The translations under genes and the position numbers were made by a program. Shown here piece by piece: positions 1 to 5,414 of a stretch of 8,031 nucleotides of DNA. The notes below the pieces were generated by a model. That model made no database searches. It was given only the letters and a program-made list of their open reading frames with translations, and was not told the DNA's origin. The stretch covers positions 1 through 8,031 of the forward strand of contig JANOXC010000091.1 in NCBI GenBank assembly GCA_031418215.1, read 5' to 3'. The stretch comes from JANOXC01 sp031418215 (GTDB lineage: Bacteria; Bacteroidota; Bacteroidia; AKYH767-A; OLB10). Positions within the stretch are counted from its first letter, which is position 1. Every line of letters starts with the position of its first letter.

Positions 1-1190
1 GAAATGAAAATGTCTGTTCCTCCAGCCGAAGTTAAATTAAATACTCCCGTGCCCGGGTTAAAGTCAACTGTTCCCGGGAAATAACCTGTGGTGTAAACAT
101 CCCCGCTTCCTGCCGGGTCAATGGCTATGGACAAAGCATAATCCCAACCTGTTGCGCCCATTCGTTTTGCCCATTCAAAATTGCCCAAGGCGTCTAATTT
201 AGAAATGAAAATATCATAGAATCCAGCTCCAATTAAATTGAATACTCCCGCGCCCGGGTCAAAGTCAACTGTTCCTGTGAAATAGCCAGTGGTGTAAACA
301 GCCCCGCTTCCTGCGGGGTCAATGGTTATGGAGTAAGCAACATCTCTACCTGTTCCACCCATTCTTTTTGCCCAAGCAAAATTGCCGGAACTGTCTAATT
401 TGGAAATGAAAATCTCATACGACCCAGCCGAAGTTAAATTGAATACTCCCGCGCCCGGGTCAAAGTCAACGGTTCCATCGAAATACCCTGTGGTGTAAAC
501 TTCCCCGCTGCCTGCTGGGTCAATGGCTATAGACTGACCATAATCATAATCTGTTCCGCCCATTCTTTTTGCCCAAACAAAATTGCCGGAACTGTCTAAT
601 TTGGAAATAAAAATGTCAGAAGTTCCAGCCGGGCTTCCAGCAGGAGTTAAATTGAATGTTCCCGCGCCCGGGTCAAAGTCACCAGTTGCCTCGAAAACAC
701 CTGTGGTGTAAATAGCCCCGCTGCCTGCGGTGTCAATGGCTATTGAGTAGCCCTTATCGTAACCTGCTCCGCCCATTTGTTTTGCCCATACAAAATTGCC
801 CGAACCGTCTAATTTGGAAATGAAAATGTCACCGCTTCCAGCCGAAGTTAAATTGAATACTCCCGCACCAGGGTCGAAGTCAACTGTTGCAGAGAAAAAA
901 CCTGTGGTGTAAATAGCCCCGCTGCCTGCTGGGTCAATGGCTATGGACAAACCTTCATGGTTACCCTGTCCACCAATTGCTTTAGCCCATACAAAATTGC
1001 CCGAACCGTCTAATTTGGAAATAAAAATATCCCAGAGTCCAGCCGCAGTTAGATTGAATACTCCCGCGCCCGGGTCAAAGTCAACTGTTCCTGTGAAATA
1101 GCCGGTGGTGTAAAGAGCCCCGCTTCCTGCGGGGTCAATGGCTATGGACTGACCAACATCGCTACTTGTTCCGCCCATCCGTTTTGCCCA
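1..1190 (-). repeat. Coding tandem repeats, 201-bp period (67 aa)
   Basis: The WAK codons end at 1190, 989, 788, 575, 374 and 173, so the period is exactly 201 bp except for one 213-bp unit. The longer unit carries a 12-bp tandem duplication at 621-632/633-644 (encoding PAGS then PAGT). Units are highly similar at DNA level, including an almost invariant block that spells VDFDPGAG and usually contains CCCGGG. Variation concentrates in the residue pairs after AG and after GGTG. Such identity fits recent expansion or gene conversion. Confidence 0.9.
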
Positions 1191-1328
1191 ATCCCAATTT
1201 GGTGCTTGTCCATTTGTAACATTGCTCAAGCCAATTAAAGCAAGCATTATAATTTTTGTATTCGTTTTTTTTTCCGATAAAAATCGGGATTTCAAAGTTT
1301 CTGTTTTATAAATTTTGGAGTTCAACAT
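1..1328 (-). CDS. Secreted beta-propeller repeat protein, 3' end outside window (partial)
   Basis: An open frame runs from ATG at 1326-1328 to the window edge, giving 442 visible residues and no stop. The N-terminus is an odd polar stretch of about 24 residues, then a hydrophobic segment (IIMLALIGL, about 26-34) and a probable cleavage at NG|Q41. The rest is a tandem array of 67-residue units beginning WAKRMGG, then SIAIDPAGSG, VYTTGYF, GTVDFDPGAG, VFNLTSAG, DIFISKLD and SGNF. Units start near residues 47, 114, 181, 252, 319 and 386; the sixth is cut by the edge. This pattern resembles SBBP-type beta-propeller repeat proteins of Bacteroidota, usually extracellular and often T9SS cargo; the sorting domain would lie outside the window. 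The start is supported because its ATG sits in the same TCAAATG context as the three genes upstream. It is the last visible gene of the operon, 25 bp after the kelch-like gene. Ligand and function are unknown. Confidence 0.9.
   Translation of the reverse strand, partial: MLNSKIYKTETLKSRFLSEKKTNTKIIMLALIGLSNVTNGQAPNWDWAKRMGGTSSDVGQSIAIDPAGSGALYTTGYFTGTVDFDPGAGVFNLTAAGLWDIFISKLDGSGNFVWAKAIGGQGNHEGLSIAIDPAGSGAIYTTGFFSATVDFDPGAGVFNLTSAGSGDIFISKLDGSGNFVWAKQMGGAGYDKGYSIAIDTAGSGAIYTTGVFEATGDFDPGAGTFNLTPAGSPAGTSDIFISKLDSSGNFVWAKRMGGTDYDYGQSIAIDPAGSGEVYTTGYFDGTVDFDPGAGVFNLTSAGSYEIFISKLDSSGNFAWAKRMGGTGRDVAYSITIDPAGSGAVYTTGYFTGTVDFDPGAGVFNLIGAGFYDIFISKLDALGNFEWAKRMGATGWDYALSIAIDPAGSGDVYTTGYFPGTVDFNPGTGVFNLTSAGGTDIFI
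1274..1287. repeat. Short palindrome CCGAT-AAAA-ATCGG inside the N-terminus of the 1-1328 gene
   Basis: Five-bp perfect arms (1274-1278 and 1283-1287) flank AAAA. It lies in the coding region for residues about 14-19 (KSRFLSE), upstream of the hydrophobic signal segment, and shares arms with the intergenic palindrome at 4522-4535. The surrounding residues make an N-terminal extension that is unusual for a Bacteroidota signal peptide. Confidence 0.6.
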
Positions 1329-1353
1329 TTGATTAATTTTATAAAATTTGAAT
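1329..1353 (-). promoter_or_regulatory. A/T-rich leader, copy 4 of 4
   Basis: This 25-bp gap between the kelch-like gene and the partial propeller gene reads, on the minus strand, as A/T-rich sequence ending AATCAAATG at the start codon. The same ending occurs before the genes starting at 2688 and 3553, with TATCAAATG before 4471. There is no GGAGG-like site; the A-rich run is the likely ribosome-recruiting feature, as is usual in this phylum. Confidence 0.6.
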
Positions 1354-1590
1354 TTATTTTTTAACGATAAGTTTTTTCGTTTCTATAAAATCTGCTGTTT
1401 GAATTTGTAAAGCATAAATTCCGACTGCAAAATCTTTTGTGTTTACTTCTACCTTTTGAGTTTCTGTTGCTATGGTAGTGTAAATTACTTTTCCTGTAAT
1501 GTCAGCTATGGTTACTTCAACTTTTTTGTTGTTGCTGCCTAAAGCAATGGTGAGATGATTTGTGGTTGGATTGGGATATATTGTAATGCC
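1354..1590 (-). repeat. T9SS sorting-domain cassette, copy A
   Basis: This DNA encodes the last 78 residues of the kelch-like protein. It is closely similar at protein and DNA level to 2714-2950 and 3584-3832. Shared blocks include YPNP/FPNP, VEVTIAD, TGKVIY, the EVN-DFA-GIY region and ADFI-T-KL. The cargo parts of the three proteins are unrelated, so the similarity starts at the domain boundary. Confidence 0.85.
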
Positions 1591-2688
1591 TTCATTTTTG
1601 TTACTCACATTAATACCTGTACTTGTATTATCATAAATATCAATTACAGAATAAAAACCTGAATTACCAGGATTTGTCCCATATTGCCCACCCGCAAAAA
1701 AAGCTTTGGTACCAACAGCGGTAGCACTTAAACCATATCTTGCTACAGAAAGATTTGAAGTCGTCCAAAGACCCGTGCTGTTGTCATAAATATCAACTAC
1801 CGAATACAAACCACCATTAATACCACTACCTCTCCCTCCAGCAAAAAAAACTTTGGTGTCGACAGCGGTAGCGCTTAAACCTGTTCTTGCCACTGATAGA
1901 TTCGCAGTCGTCCAGAGACCGGTGCTGCTGTCATAAATATCCACTAAAGAAGAAGCACTACTAGATTCACCGCCCGCAAAAAAAGCTTTGGTGCCAACAG
2001 CGGTTGCACTTAAACCAAATCTTGCTAAAGATAGATTCGCAGTTGTCCAAAGACCGGTGCTATTGTCATAAATATCAATTACAGAAGAATTACCAATACT
2101 ATCTCTACCTCCTGCAAAAAAAGCTTTGGTGCCAACAGTTGTAGCACTTAAACTATATCTTGCTGCAGAGAGATTGGCAGTTGTCCAGAGACCCGTGCTG
2201 TTGTCATAAATATCAACTACCGAAGAATAAATAGAACCACCACTACTGGCAATCCCACCTGCAAAAAAAACTTTGGTACCAACAGCGGTAGCACTTAATA
2301 AAGACCTTGCTACAGAGAGATTGGCAGTAGTCCATAGACCGGTGCTGTTGTCATAAATATCAACTACTGAAGAACTCCCACCAAAAACTGTCCCTCCTGC
2401 AAAAAAAACTTTGGTGCCAACAGTGGTAGCACTTAAGCTACGTCTTGCTACACTGAGATTGGCAGTAGTCCACAGACCGGTGCTGTTGTCATAAATATCA
2501 ACTACTGAATAATAAGCACTACCTTGTAGCCCACCTCCGGCAAAAAAAACTTTGGCGCCAACTGTGGTAGCACCTAAATTAGGTCTTGCAAGAGAGAGAT
2601 TGGCTGTTGACCACTGTGCATTTGCGTTTTGCACGTTTGTCATCATTACTGCCAGCAGCAGTAGAATTGGTGTTAAGATTTTTTTCAT
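1354..2688 (-). CDS. Kelch-like seven-blade beta-propeller protein with T9SS type A sorting domain
   Basis: 444 residues. The signal peptide MKKILTPILLLLAVMM... has probable cleavage at ANA|Q25. Seven kelch-type units follow (about 26-350), each with the core LWTTANLSVAR, a two-residue variable spot, LSATAVGTKVFFAGG, a loop of variable length, then SVVDIYDNSTG. The paired Gly of FFAGG and the Trp of GLW match the kelch pattern, and seven units would close one propeller. Residues 367-444 are a type A T9SS sorting domain: IYPNP near its start, VEVTIADITGKVIY in the middle, and GIYALQI then KKLIVKK at the end. The product should cross the outer membrane by T9SS and be released or anchored to the surface. 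It is probably co-transcribed with its neighbours (25-bp gaps on both sides). Kelch folds usually bind proteins or glycans; no catalytic residue is evident and the ligand is unknown. Confidence 0.93.
   Translation of the reverse strand: MKKILTPILLLLAVMMTNVQNANAQWSTANLSLARPNLGATTVGAKVFFAGGGLQGSAYYSVVDIYDNSTGLWTTANLSVARRSLSATTVGTKVFFAGGTVFGGSSSVVDIYDNSTGLWTTANLSVARSLLSATAVGTKVFFAGGIASSGGSIYSSVVDIYDNSTGLWTTANLSAARYSLSATTVGTKAFFAGGRDSIGNSSVIDIYDNSTGLWTTANLSLARFGLSATAVGTKAFFAGGESSSASSLVDIYDSSTGLWTTANLSVARTGLSATAVDTKVFFAGGRGSGINGGLYSVVDIYDNSTGLWTTSNLSVARYGLSATAVGTKAFFAGGQYGTNPGNSGFYSVIDIYDNTSTGINVSNKNEGITIYPNPTTNHLTIALGSNNKKVEVTIADITGKVIYTTIATETQKVEVNTKDFAVGIYALQIQTADFIETKKLIVKK
1631..2613 (-). repeat. 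Kelch-coding tandem repeats, 135-153 bp units
   Basis: The marker TCATAAATAT (encoding part of DIYD) begins at 1631, 1784, 1931, 2066, 2204, 2351 and 2489, giving intervals of 153, 147, 135, 138, 147 and 138 bp. All are multiples of three. Length differences come from a single Gly/Ser/Tyr/Asn-rich loop after FFAGG, while the rest of each unit is nearly constant. Confidence 0.9.
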
Positions 2689-2713
2689 TTGATTTATATT
2701 TTAAATTTTGAAT
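2689..2713 (-). promoter_or_regulatory. A/T-rich leader, copy 3 of 4
   Basis: 25-bp gap ahead of the kelch-like gene. On the minus strand it follows the upstream TAA with ATTCAA and ends ATAAATCAAATG. This matches the gaps at 3554-3583 and 4472-4504, so it looks like part of a duplicated unit. It has no Shine-Dalgarno match. Confidence 0.6.
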
Positions 2714-2950
2714 TTATTTTTCAATGACAAGTTTTCTCGTTGCAATAAAATCTGCTGATTGTATCTGCACAGCATAAATGCCTGCTGCAAAATCTTGAGT
2801 GTTCACTTCTATCTTTTGTTCCGCAAATGCAGAGGTTTTATAAATTACTTTCCCCGTAAGGTCTGCGATAGTTACTTCAACTTTCTCCTTTGTGCTTGGT
2901 AAATCAATAGTGAGATGATTGGTGGCAGGATTGGGAAAAATTCTGATTGC
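2714..2950 (-). repeat. T9SS sorting-domain cassette, copy B
   Basis: This encodes the last 78 residues of the 2714-3553 product and aligns without gaps to copy A (1354-1590). It also aligns to copy C (3584-3832) apart from a four-residue insertion in C. Confidence 0.85.
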
Positions 2951-3553
2951 ATCATTAGTTCCCGTGTTGTTCGCAATTCCAGTGCTATTGTTGTAAAATA
3001 CTTTTATAGTGATTTGGTCAACTAGAGCTGTTGATGATAAAGGCCCGCCCTTACTTGCAGAAACTGCCGCGCCAAAACTACTGTTGTTGATTTCGGCAGG
3101 TGTCCATGTGGTTCCCCACAAATCGGAGTTGCTGCCGTAAGTAACTACCAAATCAGTTGTGTCCCAAGACAAGGTAGAAGCATAATTAAATCCTGTTACA
3201 GTATCGTTTTTTACTACCTTAATTTCATAATCATGAACAGGAATAACACCAGAAAAACTTCTTTCCACATTTACTTCAATGCCACAGATGGAAGCTGTTG
3301 TAGGAATAGAAAAACTAAATCCAGTTGCTTTCAGATAATTGGAATAAGGGCCTAACGGTGAAAGGCCGACAGAAGCATAACTGTTATCGGATGATTGTGC
3401 ATTTTGGGGTTGGCTCCAAGGATAAGTGTTGAAGCCGGAAACATTGACAAAAATACTTCCGCTGTTCGCTCCTTGCGAAGAAGTGCATTGTGCGTTTACG
3501 CTCAATCCGCCTAATGCGTAGAGCAGCAAAATAATTAGTAGTTGTTTTTTCAT
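2714..3553 (-). CDS. Secreted protein with beta-sandwich-like domain and T9SS type A sorting domain
   Basis: 279 residues. The signal peptide MKKQLLIILLLYALGG... has probable cleavage at NA|Q22. The Cys at 23 follows Gln and the site lacks a clean lipobox, so a lipoprotein is less likely. Residues about 50-190 read as one beta-rich domain: SDNSYASVGLSP, YLKATGFSFSIP, ICGIEVNVERSFSG, DYEIKVVKNDTVTG, DLWGTTWTPAEINNSSFG and VDQITIKVFYN. I recognise this layout from secreted and phage-like proteins but cannot give a family name, so substrate and activity stay open. Residues 202-279 are a type A T9SS sorting domain (IFPNPATNHLTI, VEVTIADLTGKVIY, GIYAVQI, RKLVIEK). It lies between the kelch-like gene (25-bp gap) and the 3584-4471 gene (30-bp gap), in what is almost certainly one operon. 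Confidence 0.92.
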   Translation of the reverse strand: MKKQLLIILLLYALGGLSVNAQCTSSQGANSGSIFVNVSGFNTYPWSQPQNAQSSDNSYASVGLSPLGPYSNYLKATGFSFSIPTTASICGIEVNVERSFSGVIPVHDYEIKVVKNDTVTGFNYASTLSWDTTDLVVTYGSNSDLWGTTWTPAEINNSSFGAAVSASKGGPLSSTALVDQITIKVFYNNSTGIANNTGTNDAIRIFPNPATNHLTIDLPSTKEKVEVTIADLTGKVIYKTSAFAEQKIEVNTQDFAAGIYAVQIQSADFIATRKLVIEK

Positions 3554-3583
3554 TTGATTTATTTTTTAAAGTTTGAGTTGAAT
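3554..3583 (-). promoter_or_regulatory. A/T-rich leader, copy 2 of 4
   Basis: 30-bp gap before the gene starting at 3553, ending AATAAATCAAATG on the minus strand. Together with the last codons of the upstream gene it is nearly identical over about 45 bp to 4472-4511, which lies in front of the next gene up where no CDS ends. Confidence 0.6.
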
Positions 3584-3832
3584 TTATTTTTCGATAACAA
3601 GTTTTTTGGTGGCAATAAAATCTGCTGTTTGAATTTTCACAACATAAATTCCGGCTGCAAAATTCCCGATATCGTTCGGGCTATTTACTTCAAGCTTTTG
3701 TACATCTGTTGCTGTGGTTTTATAAATTACTTTTCCAGTAATGTCAGCAATGGTTACTTCAACATTTTTGTTGTTGCTACTTAAATCGATGGTGAGCTGA
3801 TTGGTGGCAGGATTTGGATATAGGGTTATCAA
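3584..3832 (-). repeat. T9SS sorting-domain cassette, copy C (with insertion)
   Basis: This encodes residues 214-295 of the operon's first protein. It matches copies A and B closely except for 12 extra bases around 3665-3680, so it is 82 rather than 78 residues long. Confidence 0.85.
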
Positions 3833-4471
3833 TGAAGCAAAAGATTTTTCTATTATTCCTGTGGTATTTGGTTGTCCGGCAAGGATGGGTTGGTTGGGAA
3901 TGGAATTATAAGCGTAATCTTTTACCCTAAAATACACTGTAGAAGTTGGATAAACACCGGGCACAACTACATTCAAACGTGCCCAACCGTAATAAGTGCT
4001 GGCTCCAACTGTAATTTGCAAACCAAGATAATGGTCTGATGTGCTTGTCCAACTTCCGGATGAACCATTGCATTGGCCACCCTGAAAAGTTTTCCTTCGT
4101 AAATTTTCAGAACTTGCACTAAATGCAAGATTACTGCCTATTGTATCATTGGCATTCATCATAAGTGTATCTATTCCATTGCCACTTTGGGAACTTACAT
4201 AAACTCGCTGCATAATTCCGCCAGTAGATAAAGTGCAGGGGACAAATTGGTAAGAAGTATATAGCGTAAAATCAACTGTAGCATCATTATTTAAGTCTAG
4301 ATTATAGGACTGAATGCATCCAATGGCAGAACAGCTAATTGTCGTATCCGGATTTACATCCGTATAAACAATTTGTGCATTAGCACTTGCAGAAAGCAGC
4401 ATTGCTGTAATGATGAAACCCATGCCTAACGGCAGGCAGGCATAAAGCTTTTTTAATAGTTTTTTTTTCAT
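3584..4471 (-). CDS. Secreted T9SS type A sorting-domain protein, first gene of the surface-protein operon
   Basis: 295 residues. The N-terminus is MKKKLLKKLY, then ACLPLGMG, then a hydrophobic core (GFIITAMLL), with probable cleavage at ANA|Q33. The exported domain (about 34-205) contains YNLDLNNDATVDFTLYTSY, a HYLGLQI strand, YYGWARLNV and VKDYAYN...PILAG. This resembles the YGW-containing beta-rich domains frequent in secreted Bacteroidota proteins, for which I know no function. Several Cys (about 47, 52, 79 and 133) could form disulfides in the periplasm. Residues 214-295 are a T9SS type A sorting domain with four extra residues (SPNDIGNF where paralogues have TQDF or TKDF). The insertion coincides with a palindrome. 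A second palindrome, 4422-4443, encodes part of the signal peptide. The gene follows a 252-bp gap holding a candidate regulator site and promoter, so it probably heads the operon running to base 1. Confidence 0.92.
   Translation of the reverse strand: MKKKLLKKLYACLPLGMGFIITAMLLSASANAQIVYTDVNPDTTISCSAIGCIQSYNLDLNNDATVDFTLYTSYQFVPCTLSTGGIMQRVYVSSQSGNGIDTLMMNANDTIGSNLAFSASSENLRRKTFQGGQCNGSSGSWTSTSDHYLGLQITVGASTYYGWARLNVVVPGVYPTSTVYFRVKDYAYNSIPNQPILAGQPNTTGIIEKSFASLITLYPNPATNQLTIDLSSNNKNVEVTIADITGKVIYKTTATDVQKLEVNSPNDIGNFAAGIYVVKIQTADFIATKKLVIEK
3665..3680. repeat. Palindromic element CCCGATATCGTTCGGG inserted in a sorting domain
   Basis: The arms CCCGA (3665-3669) and TCGGG (3676-3680) are perfect and the centre contains GATATC. 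Comparison with the two neighbouring sorting domains shows that this spot replaces 6 bp with about 18 bp, a net gain of 12 bp that keeps the frame. It resembles the CCGATAGCTATCGG element at 4522-4535. Confidence 0.7.
4422..4443. repeat. TGCCT/AGGCA-type palindromic repeat in signal-peptide codons
   Basis: The arms ATGCCT (4422-4427) and AGGCAT (4438-4443) flank AACGGCAGGC. It resembles a degenerate copy of the CCTGCC/GGCAGG palindromes dispersed in many Bacteroidota genomes, which when translated give LPAGRQAG-like peptides. Here the minus strand encodes ACLPLGM between the basic N-region and the hydrophobic core of the signal peptide. Confidence 0.6.
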
Positions 4472-4511
4472 TTGATAAATTTTTTAAAGTTTCAATTGAA
4501 TTTATTTTTCG
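4472..4511 (-). promoter_or_regulatory. A/T-rich leader, copy 1 of 4, with vestigial gene-end sequence
   Basis: Next to the start at 4471 is the same TTTAAAAAATTTATCAAATG-type leader as in the downstream gaps. Bases 4486-4511 also match 3568-3593 at 22 of 26 positions. In the downstream copy that stretch includes the TAA and last codons of a sorting domain; here no CDS ends, so it looks like the leftover tail of a lost or displaced gene. Confidence 0.55.
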
Positions 4512-4521
4512 CTTACGCTTA

Positions 4522-4535
4522 CCGATAGCTATCGG
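4522..4535. repeat. Perfect 14-bp palindrome CCGATAGCTATCGG
   Basis: A perfect intergenic palindrome, flanked at 4511-4522 by a doubled CGCTTA. It would fall in the 5' untranslated region of the operon if transcription starts at the candidate promoter near 4586. This type is a dispersed element in Bacteroidota; as RNA it would form a short hairpin. Confidence 0.7.
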
Positions 4536-4585
4536 GATAGTTTTCAGCTTGCCCGTTTAGTTTCTTAATCAGAAAATTATTGAGT

Positions 4586-4593
4586 CAAAAGTA
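4586..4593 (-). promoter_or_regulatory. Candidate -7 box TACTTTTG of the surface-protein operon
   Basis: On the minus strand the octamer fits the Bacteroidetes -7 consensus TAnnTTTG. No TTG is seen at the usual -33 spacing. Instead the 19-bp palindrome 4615-4633 ends 21 bp upstream, as expected for an activator-dependent promoter. Predicted leader length is about 110 nt. Confidence 0.4.
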
Positions 4594-4614
4594 ACGTCAG
4601 CAATAGTCGGTCGT

Positions 4615-4633
4615 ACTACCCGAAATGGGTAGT
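4615..4633. promoter_or_regulatory. Candidate operator: ACTACCC-N5-GGGTAGT palindrome
   Basis: Seven-bp perfect arms ACTACCC (4615-4621) and GGGTAGT (4627-4633) flank GAAAT. A 17/19 match in inverted orientation lies before the response-regulator gene at 5415-5433. Dyads of this size suit a LuxR/NarL-type dimer, so the adjacent response regulator is the natural candidate. The assignment is inferred from position and repetition, not from a known consensus. Confidence 0.6.
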
Positions 4634-4723
4634 TTTCTATCTTTTAAAAACTAAAAGTGAAGCGCTAAGAATGAGGAGTGAAAAGTTTAAAGTGAAGAGT
4701 GAATTGTTTTTAGCTTTTAGTTA
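4634..4723. other. Low-complexity AGTGAA-rich spacer downstream of the response regulator
   Basis: This stretch contains repeated AGTGAA/GAGTGAA words (around 4656, 4675 and 4691) and a TTTTAGCTTTT block. A similar mixture follows the histidine kinase at 5434-5523. No ORF, RNA gene or clear terminator is seen. Confidence 0.5.
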
Positions 4724-4732
4724 TTAAAAGCT
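4712..4732. terminator. A/T-rich hairpin overlapping the response-regulator stop codon
   Basis: Perfect 8-bp arms AGCTTTTA (4712-4719) and TAAAAGCT (4725-4732) with loop GTTAT span the TAA at 4724-4726. A hairpin at the 3' end of the mRNA is plausible, but the stem is weak and no U-tract follows on the minus strand, so termination is only a possibility. Confidence 0.3.
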
Positions 4733-5377
4733 CAAAAAAGATTTCCCTTTGACTTTTGAAATCAGTTCATCGCGCGAATGAACGCGCAGGACACCGTAAA
4801 TGTTTTTGACATGATAGCGGACAGTTTCAACCGAGATGAAAAGTTTTTCAGCAATCAGTTTATAGCTCATGCCGTTGAAGATACAATCGAGAATTTCTTT
4901 CTGCTTTTCGTTGAGTAGTGATTGCTCATTAGGTTGAATGACCGGCTTTTTACTACGGAAGACTTCCAATATTTTATGAGCAATGCTTGGAGTCATGGGC
5001 GCTCCACCTGTAGCTGCTTCGCGGATGGATTCAAGGATGCGCACAGGCGAAGTGTTTTTTAAAAGATAACCTGATGCACCGGCAGTAATAGACTGAAATA
5101 TTCTTTCATTGTCATTGAAAACTGTTTGCATGATGATAATAATTCCGGGATGCGTTTGGTTAATTTTTCCTACGGCTTCAATGCCGTTCATTCCACCTGG
5201 AAGGTCAATATCCATGAGGATCACATCGGGGTCAGCAGATTCAACTTTTCGCATAAGGTCGGTACAATCAGGAAATGCACCGGTACATATAAATCCTTCA
5301 CTGCCGTTTATAAGCTGAAACAGGCTGTCACGCAACAGCGGATTATCTTCAAAAAGTGCGACTTTGATGCTCATCAT
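4724..5377 (-). CDS. NarL/FixJ-family DNA-binding response regulator
   Basis: 217 residues, the usual length for this family. The receiver domain (about 3-122) has the acidic pair E10-D11, phosphoacceptor D56 in VILMDIDLPGG, switch T85 and invariant K107 in GYLLKN, so it should be phosphorylatable. A linker leads to a LuxR-type HTH (about 153-210) with LNEKQKEILDCIFNGMSYK, then LIAEKLFISVETVRYHVKNIY, the last part holding the recognition helix. It should dimerise and bind DNA when phosphorylated. The likely partner is the histidine kinase at 5524-7482, whose HisKA_3 type pairs with NarL-type regulators. The 146-bp gap between them contains a palindrome (5415-5433) repeated ahead of the surface-protein operon, suggesting autoregulation and control of that operon. 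The start is Met-Met; either ATG (5377 or 5374) is possible. Confidence 0.95.
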   Translation of the reverse strand: MMSIKVALFEDNPLLRDSLFQLINGSEGFICTGAFPDCTDLMRKVESADPDVILMDIDLPGGMNGIEAVGKINQTHPGIIIIMQTVFNDNERIFQSITAGASGYLLKNTSPVRILESIREAATGGAPMTPSIAHKILEVFRSKKPVIQPNEQSLLNEKQKEILDCIFNGMSYKLIAEKLFISVETVRYHVKNIYGVLRVHSRDELISKVKGKSFLSF

Positions 5378-5386
5378 ATTCAGAAG

Positions 5387-5394
5387 TAAAAGTA
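5387..5394 (-). promoter_or_regulatory. Candidate -7 box TACTTTTA of the response-regulator gene
   Basis: The minus-strand octamer differs in one base from TACTTTTG at 4586-4593 and lies 20 bp from the palindrome 5415-5433, against 21 bp in the other promoter. Transcription from here would start only a few bases before the ATG, giving a nearly leaderless mRNA. TATGTTTT at 5394-5401 is an alternative. Confidence 0.35.
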
Positions 5395-5414
5395 AAACAT
5401 AATATTGAGAAGCT

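Noticed and set aside
1..2613. Regularly spaced repeats resembling a CRISPR or other non-coding array
   Set aside because: Periods (201 bp; 135-153 bp) are multiples of three, long open frames run through both arrays, and translations give beta-propeller units. No short repeat/unique spacer pattern is present.
2714..3553. Lipoprotein call based on Cys23
   Set aside because: Residues before the Cys are SVNAQ, not a lipobox; a signal peptidase I site at NA|Q with a sorting domain fits better.
3542..3784. Plus-strand 80-codon ORF opposite a sorting domain and leader
   Set aside because: Phe/Ile/Cys-rich shadow of the A/T-rich leader and sorting-domain codons on the minus strand.
5109..5389. 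Plus-strand ORFs opposite the response regulator
   Set aside because: They are antisense shadows of an intact receiver domain with all catalytic residues and have no family features.
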